A DNA stretch of 39,352 nucleotides from Thermodesulfobacteriota bacterium (GTDB lineage: Bacteria > Desulfobacterota > WTBG01 > CAIYCZ01 > CAIRTM01): NCBI GenBank assembly GCA_026415325.1, contig JAOAHH010000097.1:1-39352 (forward strand). The letters run 5' to 3'. A program made the position numbers and the translations under genes. The first letter of the stretch is position 1; each line of letters starts with the position of its first letter. This document shows, piece after piece, positions 24,744-32,346 of this stretch. Below the pieces are notes generated by a model that was not told the DNA's origin, made no database searches, and saw nothing but the letters and a program-made list of their open reading frames with translations.

Positions 24744-25853
24744 CTATGGCAACGGATCTGCCGGTGCGGCTTTTTTCTGTTTCATATATGCGATCATAAT
24801 ATCGATCGCCTTGATAACATTGACTTCACTGATATCCTTGATGCAGTCGCGTTTTTGGCACCGGTATTTCCTGCACGGACTACAGGGCATCTCTTTTCTC
24901 ACGATAATGTGCGGCGTACGCGCATACGGCTCATTGACCACATGATCGGTCGGGCCGAACACCGCAACCACTGGGATACCGACAAAAGCGGCCAGATGCA
25001 TCGGTCCGGTATCGGAGCCGAGAAACACATCGCTACTGCCGAAAACCGCGGCAAGTTGACAGAGATTATGCAGTTCGGGGGCAATGATCGCGCGGTACTT
25101 CATCATACCGACGATTTCCTGTACCATCTCGATTTCACTGCCCGCCCATGTAAAAATGACCTGCGCAGCACTTCCTGCAATCGCCTGATCCGCAACCACC
25201 GCATAACGGTAGGGTTCCCAGCGCTTGTACGGCGTGTCCGGGCTGGTACCCGGATGGATTGCGATCACGGGACGACGCCGGTCGATCTGGTGCTGACGGA
25301 AAAACTGCCGCACGTATTCCCGATCCGGTTCCGGCACATGGATGATCGGACGTTCATGCGCCGTGTCGAGCCCCATTTTTTTGAGCAACGCCAAATTACG
25401 CTCGATCCTGCTAATGCGCGGTTTGCCGAGGGAAAACCGGCGGTTAGTGAACAGAAAATTACCCTCCTTGCAATCGCCGCGCGCAAACCCCACACGGTCA
25501 GGGGCGCCGCTAAGCAGACTGATAAGTCCGCTCTTAAAAAGCCCGTGGAAATCAATGACAAGGTCAAAACGGTTTGTGCGGATACTCCGGATAAACGAGG
25601 CAAATTCGCGCATACCTTCGCCGAACGTGCGGATTGAAGCAAACTTGCTGAGCAGGCTCTTTTTCGGGAAGAGAAACACCTCATCAATTGAAGGCTGTGC
25701 TGCAAGCAGGTCGTAGGCCCCCTCCTCGACAACCCAGCCGATATAGGAGTTTGGGAAGTGCCGTTTGAGCACTTGCAGCGCGGGCAAGACGCGGAGCACA
25801 TCGCCGATCGCGCTTAACCTGATGATGAGAATCCGTTTTGGGGCTTGTGTCAT
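24744..25853 (-). CDS. Glycosyltransferase family 9 (heptosyltransferase, WaaF/WaaC/WaaQ type)
   Basis: 369 residues starting at ATG 25853, where the family N-terminus 'RILIIRLSAIGDVLRVLPAL' begins. A GGGA ribosome site lies 6 bp before it. The open frame runs further upstream but those residues are not family-like. The donor-site block 'AIHPGTSPDTPYKRW' and 'FLGSDTGPMHLAAFVGIPVVAVFGPTD' are present. A C-terminal Cys cluster ('CSPCRKYRCQKRDC') also occurs in some heptosyltransferases. It adds ADP-heptose to Kdo or heptose in the LPS inner core, at the cytoplasmic side. First gene of the LPS cluster, divergent from the DRTGG operon. Confidence 0.93.
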   Translation of the reverse strand: MTQAPKRILIIRLSAIGDVLRVLPALQVLKRHFPNSYIGWVVEEGAYDLLAAQPSIDEVFLFPKKSLLSKFASIRTFGEGMREFASFIRSIRTNRFDLVIDFHGLFKSGLISLLSGAPDRVGFARGDCKEGNFLFTNRRFSLGKPRISRIERNLALLKKMGLDTAHERPIIHVPEPDREYVRQFFRQHQIDRRRPVIAIHPGTSPDTPYKRWEPYRYAVVADQAIAGSAAQVIFTWAGSEIEMVQEIVGMMKYRAIIAPELHNLCQLAAVFGSSDVFLGSDTGPMHLAAFVGIPVVAVFGPTDHVVNEPYARTPHIIVRKEMPCSPCRKYRCQKRDCIKDISEVNVIKAIDIMIAYMKQKKAAPADPLP

Positions 25854-25944
25854 ACTGTATCCCGTCTGAACATCGTATTGTTCTCTTACCAAGAACGCAG
25901 ACAAATGGCAACTGGAAAGACCCTGCATGGTGCCGGCATCATCG

Positions 25945-25973
25945 TTGACAGGGTGTCGGGCTTGTGTTAAAGA
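25945..25973 (+). promoter_or_regulatory. Sigma-70-type promoter for the DRTGG/PHP operon
   Basis: A perfect TTGACA (25945-25950), a 17-bp spacer and a poor -10 TAAAGA (25968-25973) precede the first gene by about 33 bp. The weak -10 box suggests help from an activator or low basal use. Confidence 0.45.
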
Positions 25974-26005
25974 CTCGATACGATTGACCGGAGCAGGAGA
26001 TATGC

Positions 26006-26839
26006 ATGACACTTGCCGATGTGCAGCGGATTACCAATGCCGTCGTGCTTGTCGGCGAAGACAAGCTCGATCTCTCGGTAACAACTGCTTTCAGTGCAGA
26101 TCTGATGAGCGATGTCCTTGCCTTTGCACGGCCCGGCTGCTTGCTGATTACCGGGCTGACCAACGCCCAATCCGTCCGCACCGCCTATGCGCTTGATATC
26201 GCTGCAATTCTGGTGTGCCGGGGCAAAATGCCGCAGCCCGAGGCTGTTGAGATTGCCCGGGAGCTGCATATTCCCTTGCTTGCCACGCCGTATATCATGT
26301 TTGAAACCTCCGGCCGCCTTTTCCAAAACGGCATGGTCGGCTGTATCAAGGATATTCCTCACCGTCACCATGATATTGTCGGGCTCGGCGCAACCGCCTC
26401 GGAATCGTTTCAGGTTCGCGGCAAGCATTTTGACGAAGCAGGTCGGGTATCCAACAACATCAAAAAGCGTCTGCGCGAACAGGGCATTCCCGAAGAAATC
26501 GTTCGCCGTGTCGCAGTGATTGCGTTCGAAGCAGAAGTAAATATCATCTGCTATGCCGTTGAAGGATCCATTCAATACCGGATTACACCGTCGGCAATCA
26601 CGCTCCAGGCAATTGACCGCGGCCCCGGCATTGCCGATATCCAGCTCGCCATGCAGGAAGGGTATTCCACCGCAGATGACATTATTCGTTCCATGGGATT
26701 CGGTGCGGGCATGGGTTTGTCAAATATGAAAAAATTCTCAGACGAGTTTGACATTTCCTCTGAAGTTGGGAAAGGAACCTATGTCAAAAGCGTCATCCGG
26801 TTATGTCAGGAGCGCGGCGCGCAGGAGAGAAGACCATGA
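26006..26839 (+). CDS. DRTGG-domain / RsbW-like ATPase fusion protein
   Basis: 277 residues. The N-terminal part (about 1-115) is a DRTGG-type alpha/beta domain ('SDVLAFARPGCLLITGLTNAQSVR' region). The C-terminal part (about 130-270) is a GHKL ATPase of the anti-sigma-kinase type, with the N box around 'AFEAEVNIICYAVEG', G1 'DRGPGIADIQLA' and the lid 'MGFGAGMGLSNMKK'. In Clostridia, and in other lineages with [FeFe] hydrogenases, the two are usually separate neighbouring genes; here they are fused. A GGAG site precedes ATG 26006. The stop overlaps the next start (ATGA). Probably a redox- or metabolite-linked regulator; target unknown. Confidence 0.85.
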   Translation: MTLADVQRITNAVVLVGEDKLDLSVTTAFSADLMSDVLAFARPGCLLITGLTNAQSVRTAYALDIAAILVCRGKMPQPEAVEIARELHIPLLATPYIMFETSGRLFQNGMVGCIKDIPHRHHDIVGLGATASESFQVRGKHFDEAGRVSNNIKKRLREQGIPEEIVRRVAVIAFEAEVNIICYAVEGSIQYRITPSAITLQAIDRGPGIADIQLAMQEGYSTADDIIRSMGFGAGMGLSNMKKFSDEFDISSEVGKGTYVKSVIRLCQERGAQERRP

Positions 26840-27198
26840 CCGTGAACGATATTGTGCAGGCAATTCCATGCACGGTCACGTCCTGCCCCGCGCATCTTGA
26901 CCGGATGGTGACCGGCGCATATGTCGGGGACATATTAAGCGACGTAGCAGCTCATGCCGCTTCCGGCATGCTGTGGATCACGCGTCAAGTGCATGTGACC
27001 ATCGTTGCCATCGCTTCGCTCAAAGAGCTGGCAGCGATTCTGATCGTCAACGGCGCGGTTCCCGATCCTGTTACCTGCGCCCGGGCAGAAAAAGAACAGG
27101 TGCCGATTTTGGTAACCGACATGCCTGCGTTCGAGGCTGCGGGGAGACTCCATCGCCTCATGCATCCGGATAAAAGCGCTGCATCGGGCGCAGCATGA
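26836..27198 (+). CDS. DRTGG-domain protein
   Basis: 120 residues from ATG 26836, which overlaps the upstream stop by 4 bp and follows GGAGAG. An earlier in-frame ATG at 26803 lies inside the previous gene and is unlikely. It is a single stand-alone DRTGG domain ('VTGAYVGDILSDVAAHAASG', 'ASLKELAAILIVNG'), homologous to the N-terminal domain of the gene before it. DRTGG domains occur beside CBS domains and in phosphotransacetylases and are thought to bind small ligands. Here it probably serves as a sensing subunit of the module. Confidence 0.88.
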   Translation: MTVNDIVQAIPCTVTSCPAHLDRMVTGAYVGDILSDVAAHAASGMLWITRQVHVTIVAIASLKELAAILIVNGAVPDPVTCARAEKEQVPILVTDMPAFEAAGRLHRLMHPDKSAASGAA

Positions 27199-27207
27199 GA
27201 ATGCGTC

Positions 27208-27873
27208 ATGTTTAAGGTTTTTTGGTGCGATCTCCATAACCACACCTGTGCATCGCCGTGCGCCGATCCCGAACTGACCCCTGATGTTGCGGTTGCCGTT
27301 GCGATCGATCGGGGGCTTGATGTCCTTGCAATCACCGATCACAATACTGCGGAGAATATCGAAGCAGCCCAGCGCGCAGCAATCGGCACACGGCTTACCG
27401 TGATACCGGGCATTGAAATCACAACACAGGAAGAGGTCCATGTGCTTGCACTGTTTGCTACGGCAGAAACGGCACACCGGTTTGTTGCGGAGGTTTATGG
27501 CGCAGGTCAGCGGCGAACGCACCGTGAAGCATCGACTCGCGACGTTGCCGGGCTCATCGATGTCATTTACCGATACAATGGCATTGCCATCGCATCGCAT
27601 ATCGATAGGATGCTATTCAGCGTGCTCAGCCACTACGGACGGATTCCCGACGGAGTGCGGTTTGATGCACTTGAAGTATCGGCAGCCTGCACCATTGCAC
27701 AGTGTCGGGAACGTTATCCTGGGCTTGCATCCGCCACGATGATTACAGCATCAGATGCACACTGCATTGCTGATATCGGCAGGGCCTGTATCCGGATTAA
27801 AATGGCTGCCCCGACACTTGAAGAGTTGCGATGTGCTTTTGCACACACTGAAGGCCGTGCCATCATTGGATAA
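27208..27873 (+). CDS. PHP-domain metal-dependent phosphoesterase
   Basis: 221 residues with the PHP metal ligands in order: 'DLHNHTCAS', 'AITDHNT', 'PGIEITTQEEVHVLAL', 'ASHID' and 'SDAH'. This set forms a trinuclear metal site that hydrolyses phosphoesters. The protein resembles the YciV/TrpH branch of small PHP proteins. It follows the DRTGG gene by 9 bp and is 3 bp from the HATPase gene, so it is part of one operon. In related operons a PHP protein of this type sits with hydrogenase maturation or structural genes; its substrate there is unknown too. Confidence 0.92.
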   Translation: MFKVFWCDLHNHTCASPCADPELTPDVAVAVAIDRGLDVLAITDHNTAENIEAAQRAAIGTRLTVIPGIEITTQEEVHVLALFATAETAHRFVAEVYGAGQRRTHREASTRDVAGLIDVIYRYNGIAIASHIDRMLFSVLSHYGRIPDGVRFDALEVSAACTIAQCRERYPGLASATMITASDAHCIADIGRACIRIKMAAPTLEELRCAFAHTEGRAIIG

Positions 27874-27876
27874 ACA

Positions 27877-28428
27877 ATGCTCGAACTTGCCCTGCATGTG
27901 CTAGATATTGGAGAGAACGCAATCCGGGCAGGTGCGACGCATCTCGACATCGATATCCGAGAAGATATGGCGTCAGATATGGTAAGCATCGATATTGTTG
28001 ACAACGGCAGCGGCATGGATCCTGTTCTTCGCAGTAGAGCGCTTGACCCGTTTTTTACCACAAAGCCCGACCGGCGCATCGGGCTGGGGCTGTCGCTTCT
28101 TGCACAGTCTGCTGAAGCTGCGGGCGGAACGGTACACATCACCGAGGCAGCATCAGGCGGCACACGCGTCACGGCTACTTTTCGCCTGCATCACCCCGAC
28201 CGGCAGCCAATCGGCGATCTTGGCGGTGTGATTGCAATGTTGCTCAGCCGCAGCAGCATGCTCGACATTCGATTGTCCTATACCGGCATTAACTCGTCGT
28301 TCGTTTTTGATTCGGCAAAGCTCAGAACAGAACTCGGGGGACTGTGGATTGAACACCCCGCAGTTCTCACCTATATTAGAGACAGCATTCGCGCGGGGAT
28401 CGATCGCGCGTCTGTTCATACCACATGA
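27877..28428 (+). CDS. Small GHKL ATPase (histidine-kinase-like, no phospho-acceptor domain)
   Basis: 183 residues consisting of a HATPase_c domain alone. It shows the N box 'DIGENAIRAGA', G1 'DNGSGMD', the F box 'DPFFTTK' and G2 'GLGLSLLAQSAE'. There is no HisKA helix, so any phospho-transfer must use a His on another protein. The C-terminal 60 residues are alpha/beta and unassigned. Proteins of this form sit next to DRTGG and PHP genes in anaerobes. A response regulator follows after 24 bp, an obvious candidate partner. Confidence 0.9.
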   Translation: MLELALHVLDIGENAIRAGATHLDIDIREDMASDMVSIDIVDNGSGMDPVLRSRALDPFFTTKPDRRIGLGLSLLAQSAEAAGGTVHITEAASGGTRVTATFRLHHPDRQPIGDLGGVIAMLLSRSSMLDIRLSYTGINSSFVFDSAKLRTELGGLWIEHPAVLTYIRDSIRAGIDRASVHTT

Positions 28429-28452
28429 AGTTATTACAGAGGAGGACATACC

Positions 28453-28827
28453 GTGGGAGCAAAAAAGACCGTACTGGTGATCGACGATGATATCGACATT
28501 CTTGAATCGCTCAGTCTTGTACTTACTGCAGAAGGGTTTGAGGTTCTCACCGTCAGTAGCGGCAGAGAAGGTCTTGCACTGCTCGATCAGCGCACGCCTG
28601 ACATTATTCTGTGCGATATGATGATGGAATCAATCGATGCCGGTATGCAGACTGCCCAGCAGATCAAGCAGCGGCTACCTCACGTGCCGATATTTCTCCT
28701 GAGCAGCATTGCTGCAGCCACCGCCGCAACAACCGAGATCAGCGAACTGGGGTTTAGCGGTGTCTTGCAAAAGCCTGTGGATCCGCAGCACGTTGTAACG
28801 GTTGTCAAACATACGCTGCGATGCTGA
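28453..28827 (+). CDS. Single-domain response regulator receiver
   Basis: 124 residues forming one receiver domain and nothing more. The acidic pocket is in 'LVIDDDIDI', the phospho-acceptor Asp in 'ILCDMMMES', and the switch residues in 'LLSS' and 'QKPVD' (Lys). With no output domain it would act by protein contact, for example with the DRTGG-ATPase or another kinase. It starts at GTG 28453, strongly supported by GAGGAGG upstream. It ends the operon that began at 26006; the next gene is convergent. Confidence 0.93.
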   Translation: MGAKKTVLVIDDDIDILESLSLVLTAEGFEVLTVSSGREGLALLDQRTPDIILCDMMMESIDAGMQTAQQIKQRLPHVPIFLLSSIAAATAATTEISELGFSGVLQKPVDPQHVVTVVKHTLRC

Positions 28828-28873
28828 CCGTCTTCACAAAACACCCCGCCAGGGGGCACATCGAGAACAAGGG

Positions 28874-29932
28874 TTAGCGGGTTAACGGCGCGGCAGCCTG
28901 CGGTTTGCGCGCTTTTCTACCGAACATGTTCACCTCGATCTGCTGCTGATCCGCGTCATCCGTCGTGATGGTGAGCTGTCCCCGCACAATATCACCGGAA
29001 AATTTCTCGCTGAGCCGTGCGCGGATGCGATATTCGGTGCCCTGTTGCACGGTTTCAAGAATGGTGATGACCTCGGGCACGGTGGTTTTCACATCGACCA
29101 CGCGGAAGGTTTTCTGCCCTGCAGCACGAACCGTCAAAACGCGCTCAACTGCAGTGCCTGGTTCAAACATACCGAAATGGAGAAAGTTTGGAGTAATGAC
29201 GATATTACCCGTGACCTCGCCCATCACATAAAGGGAAAGCTCTTGAATCTGTGGATGATCGGTTTTGAGCACTACACGTTCGTTGAACCTGCCGATCGGC
29301 CTGCCCGGCAGTATCATCACCTTAATCTGCTTCTGCGGATCGTTTTCAAATCCTTTGAGATTGGTCTCGACCTTGAGAAACTGACTGGTGTTGTCCACCG
29401 AGGTAATCCGAACCGAATCCTTCTGCGTTCCCGCAAGTGCGGCATAGCGCACCGCCTGCTCGTCCTTTTTGATCTGGCCGACCATAATTCGATTCGGCGA
29501 CAGATCAAGCACGACTTGAATATCGGCGCTGATGGTAAGTGTTGTTGTCGGATGCTCGGGATCGTTACAGGTCACCGTGATCGTCTTTTCCCGTCTGCCC
29601 TGAAATCCTGCTGTTTTGAACACCGCCTCGATCTTCCCTTCACCTCCCGGTGCAATCTCTTTATCTGAGAGAAGCGCTGCCGTACATCCGCAGCTGGTAC
29701 TCACTTTGTCAATGCGGAGCACCTCGGTGCCGATATTCTTAAAGGTGAAGGTATGGCGCAGCTCGCTGTTTTGATTCACTGTTCCGAAATCGTGTGTGAG
29801 CTCGGCAAACTGGATTTTCGGCACACCGCCTTTTTTCTCGGCATCCTTTGCTGCAGTCTGCGGTAAAAAACCAAAACCCCACACAACACCAATGAGGATA
29901 ATAAAGAAAACCCGTACCTTCTGCACCATCAT
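28874..29932 (-). CDS. Exported DUF1573-domain protein
   Basis: 352 residues with a signal peptide (about 1-28, cleavage near TAA|KD). The first mature domain is DUF1573: 'AELTHDFGTVNQNSELRHTF', 'STSCGCTAA', 'IAPGGEGKIEAVFKT' and 'GRREKTITVTCNDPEHP'. Two more Ig-like (ASH/Hydin-type) beta domains follow. The family is periplasmic or surface and of unknown function. Two adjacent ATGs (29932 and 29929) stand behind a strong AAGGAG at 7 bp; the first is used. It is convergent with the response-regulator operon and has no same-strand partner. Confidence 0.9.
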   Translation of the reverse strand: MMVQKVRVFFIILIGVVWGFGFLPQTAAKDAEKKGGVPKIQFAELTHDFGTVNQNSELRHTFTFKNIGTEVLRIDKVSTSCGCTAALLSDKEIAPGGEGKIEAVFKTAGFQGRREKTITVTCNDPEHPTTTLTISADIQVVLDLSPNRIMVGQIKKDEQAVRYAALAGTQKDSVRITSVDNTSQFLKVETNLKGFENDPQKQIKVMILPGRPIGRFNERVVLKTDHPQIQELSLYVMGEVTGNIVITPNFLHFGMFEPGTAVERVLTVRAAGQKTFRVVDVKTTVPEVITILETVQQGTEYRIRARLSEKFSGDIVRGQLTITTDDADQQQIEVNMFGRKARKPQAAAPLTR

Positions 29933-30050
29933 GGTTCTACTCCTTTCTTTTTGAACCCATTATAATCCCGCATAGCATCAACTACATGGCGGTTGTCAGT
30001 GTATCACATCGCATTTTTTTTTCAAAGGGTTTCTCCCTCTGTCTGGAGCA

Positions 30051-30094
30051 CAAGCCCCGGGTATGTATCACCATGCCACACCGACCGGGGCTTG
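30051..30094. repeat. Inverted repeat in the divergent intergenic region
   Basis: Perfect 10-bp arms CAAGCCCCGG (30051-30060) and CCGGGGCTTG (30085-30094) flank a 24-base loop. No T-run follows on either strand, so it is not a simple terminator. It lies between the DUF1573 gene and the promoter of the small exported-protein genes and may be a regulator site or structured RNA. Confidence 0.55.
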
Positions 30095-30108
30095 GGAGAA
30101 CCGTCTTT

Positions 30109-30141
30109 CTGATTGACAATCAGGAATAAACGATATATCAA
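30109..30141 (+). promoter_or_regulatory. Sigma-70-type promoter with overlapping operator-like palindrome
   Basis: A perfect TTGACA (30113-30118), a 17-bp spacer and TATCAA (30136-30141) precede the gene at 30187. The -35 box lies inside the inverted repeat CTGATT-GAC-AATCAG (30109-30123), a placement expected for a repressor site. Confidence 0.6.
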
Positions 30142-30186
30142 AAAAATACACATGAGGAGCATCCGTGCAATAAGGAGTCTTGTGCA

Positions 30187-30645
30187 ATGAATCCCTCTCA
30201 TTACCGAAAAGCATATGGATATAGATGCTCACAGAGCATTACAGCAGCAGCCGCATGTATTGGTATTTTTTTAATGTGCCTCGGTCAAGCACAAGCTGCA
30301 AGCATGTTCGACCAATCACATGAGGCAGCAGTGCTTGTGCGTGCTGCAGATGAAGCGTTGTCTGAAGTGCGCGCATGTGCTGAAGGCATGGATGCAATGC
30401 AGCACCCGCTGTTATCGGAATTTCTCTTCAGTGTCCAGACAGCTGCCGAATACGCAGGGACAGGAGAAACGCCCGAACAGAGAATCCATCTGTTCGTCGA
30501 ACATCTCGGACTTGACTGTTCCCAGTTACTTACGTCTACCGCCATCGCGCTTATCGTCGATCTTTTTGACATCATTCCGTACGACTACCTCATCGTGCGG
30601 ATACTTGCAGCAGCAACGCTGTTGTGTTATCTGGGAGTTTTCTAA
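30187..30645 (+). CDS. Small exported protein of unknown function
   Basis: 152 residues; no family recognised. The N-terminus has a long signal peptide with hydrophobic core 'ITAAAACIGIFLMCLG' and a likely cleavage after AQA (residue 37-38). The mature part is helical, and a hydrophobic segment at the very C-terminus ('IVRILAAATLLCYLGVF') could be a membrane anchor. ATG 30187 follows AAGGAG at 9 bp. It lies downstream of a good promoter and 21 bp ahead of a lipoprotein gene, so the two are probably co-transcribed. Confidence 0.7.
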   Translation: MNPSHYRKAYGYRCSQSITAAAACIGIFLMCLGQAQAASMFDQSHEAAVLVRAADEALSEVRACAEGMDAMQHPLLSEFLFSVQTAAEYAGTGETPEQRIHLFVEHLGLDCSQLLTSTAIALIVDLFDIIPYDYLIVRILAAATLLCYLGVF

Positions 30646-30666
30646 ACGCAACGAACACGTCACCTC

Positions 30667-31248
30667 ATGGACATCCACGGCCGCACCCCACGAGAACGTC
30701 GCACACAGTATCTCTTCGTGTGCTGTATACTGCTCCTGCTCATATCCTGCGACAACGATCGGCAGGGGAAAGCACCGGGTCAGAAATTTGCCGTCAAAAA
30801 GACCGCTGAAGGGGTTGAAGTCATGACCCCTGATGGGTCGCTGCGCATTGCAGGGAACGAAAAAACCACCCATATAAAAATAAAGCGCGACGACTCGGCA
30901 TCGGGCACGATCGAAATGCGTTATCAAAAAGGCAGCCTCGCGCCCGGCTTTCCTCCCGACATTCCCATCTATACGCCCGCTGAAATCACCATGAGCCAGT
31001 GTTTCCAAGGTCGCAATGCACTTGCAACACTCAGCACCTCGGACAATATGAGCAAGGTAGCGCAATTTTACCGGAACATGTTGGTTGAGAAAGGATTTAC
31101 GCTGGGAGAGGAAGTTGTGCTTCGGGATCTCATCCTGTTGCACGGTGAAAAAGATTCCTGCAAACTCAATATCAGCCTCAAGCCGAACCAAGGGGCAACG
31201 GTTATCAACCTTGCCCTGACCGATCAATCGCAAACTCCCGCACCCTAA
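30667..31248 (+). CDS. Lipoprotein of unknown function
   Basis: 193 residues. A type II signal peptide ends in the lipobox LISC (C28). Asp follows the Cys, the residue that in enterobacteria keeps lipoproteins in the inner membrane. The remainder has a beta-rich N-terminal half and a C-terminal part (about 95-185) that resembles small folds in which an alpha/beta unit ends in a long hairpin ('KVAQFYRNMLVEKGFTLGEE'). I do not recognise a named family. It is the second gene of a two-gene unit and is convergent with the radical SAM gene. Confidence 0.75.
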   Translation: MDIHGRTPRERRTQYLFVCCILLLLISCDNDRQGKAPGQKFAVKKTAEGVEVMTPDGSLRIAGNEKTTHIKIKRDDSASGTIEMRYQKGSLAPGFPPDIPIYTPAEITMSQCFQGRNALATLSTSDNMSKVAQFYRNMLVEKGFTLGEEVVLRDLILLHGEKDSCKLNISLKPNQGATVINLALTDQSQTPAP

Positions 31249-31259
31249 AATCTCACAGA

Positions 31260-32165
31260 TTAAACACCAGCACCCTCAAGACAGTGGCAGATTGTGGTGT
31301 GGTAGTCGTACGGGTTGTCGAGATCTGTACGCACGTGGCGGATAAATCCTTCCTCCCTGCTCCTGATCAATTCGGTATCTCGGGCCGCTGCTATAATATC
31401 AGGCAAAGGTCGTTGGTAAATATTACCGAGCACAGCACGGTGAAATTCACACGGCCGGACATCACCCCTTGGCGTGATGTTGTATCGTCCTTTGCAAAAA
31501 AGTTCGATGCCGGTCATGCGATCCGATTCGGTCACGCGGTGCAGATCGGTAACAACCCAACCCATGGTGCGCTTAAGCTCATGCAGGTATACATCTGTGC
31601 GTTCAAGCGTTTCCCTATCGGGCATAAGATGCCTATTGAGACGTGCCCTGCCTACCGGTATGAGTCCGTTGAAATGCAGAATCGTTGTGTAGGCGCTTGC
31701 AAACGAAATAATACGGTCGATCTCCGGAATAACATCTCGCCAGAGTGTAACGATAATCTCGGTCGGGAGCTGACGGGTCATCTCAAGGCAGTGGACCAAT
31801 CGGGCAAACGCGCCCGGACTTTCTCGGTACCGGTCATGGGTTTCACCGATACCGTCCATCCCGAATACCAATACTGCCTGTCCCTGGATACGTTTTAGCA
31901 GCGTTTCGGTAAGCCCGCTTCCTGAGGTGGTGATAAATACCGCAAACTCCCTGCTTGCAGCAGCAACCATATCAGCAAGTCCGTCATGCAGGAGGGGCTC
32001 ACCGCCTGAAAAAATCACACAGTCAAAAAGCCCTCGTGCCTCCCGGAGCACCCGCAGAACGGTTGCGGTCGAAAGTTCCCCTGCGCGGGGAAAAGATCCG
32101 TAGCAATGCTTGCATCGGTAGGCGCAGCGCCCGGTGATTTCTATTTCAAGAAAACGGGGATACAT
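31260..32165 (-). CDS. Radical SAM protein with SPASM-like C-terminal cysteines
   Basis: 301 residues. The [4Fe-4S] cluster that binds SAM is coordinated by C14, C18 and C21 (C-x3-C-x2-C in 'CAYRCKHC'), followed by 'FSGGEPLLHDGL', the SAM-binding GGEP motif. C-terminal cysteines ('LFCKGRYNITPRGDVRPCEFH' region and 'CHC') suggest a second, SPASM/twitch-type cluster. Such proteins modify peptides or act in cofactor synthesis. No precursor peptide or partner gene is visible next to it. It is convergent with the lipoprotein gene and divergent from the CULT-domain gene. Substrate unknown. Confidence 0.9.
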   Translation of the reverse strand: MYPRFLEIEITGRCAYRCKHCYGSFPRAGELSTATVLRVLREARGLFDCVIFSGGEPLLHDGLADMVAAASREFAVFITTSGSGLTETLLKRIQGQAVLVFGMDGIGETHDRYRESPGAFARLVHCLEMTRQLPTEIIVTLWRDVIPEIDRIISFASAYTTILHFNGLIPVGRARLNRHLMPDRETLERTDVYLHELKRTMGWVVTDLHRVTESDRMTGIELFCKGRYNITPRGDVRPCEFHRAVLGNIYQRPLPDIIAAARDTELIRSREEGFIRHVRTDLDNPYDYHTTICHCLEGAGV

Positions 32166-32246
32166 ATGTCCAGGACTGAGGGGCAGGTACTGAACGAAAA
32201 AACACTGGGCACAAGGCGCTCAGCACTCCCACTATCTGCAATCGCT

Positions 32247-32275
32247 TTGCAAGAGGATTGTGCGCATGCTACTAT
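32247..32275 (+). promoter_or_regulatory. Possible promoter for the CULT-domain gene
   Basis: TTGCAA (32247-32252), a 17-bp spacer and TACTAT (32270-32275) match the consensus at 4 of 6 in each box. They lie about 70 bp before the ATG at 32347. Confidence 0.35.
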
Positions 32276-32346
32276 TAAAGGCAATGCAATTCTTTTGTCT
32301 GTTTGGGCCACAAACCTCGCTCCGAATTCGATTTATATAAAAAACT

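Noticed and set aside
25854-26012. N-terminal extension of the heptosyltransferase to 26012
   Set aside because: It would run through the divergent promoter region and into the DRTGG start; the GT9 N-terminus begins at 25853.
28841-28858. Terminator between the response regulator and DUF1573 genes
   Set aside because: Only a CCCC/GGGG stem of 4 to 5 bp with no T-run.
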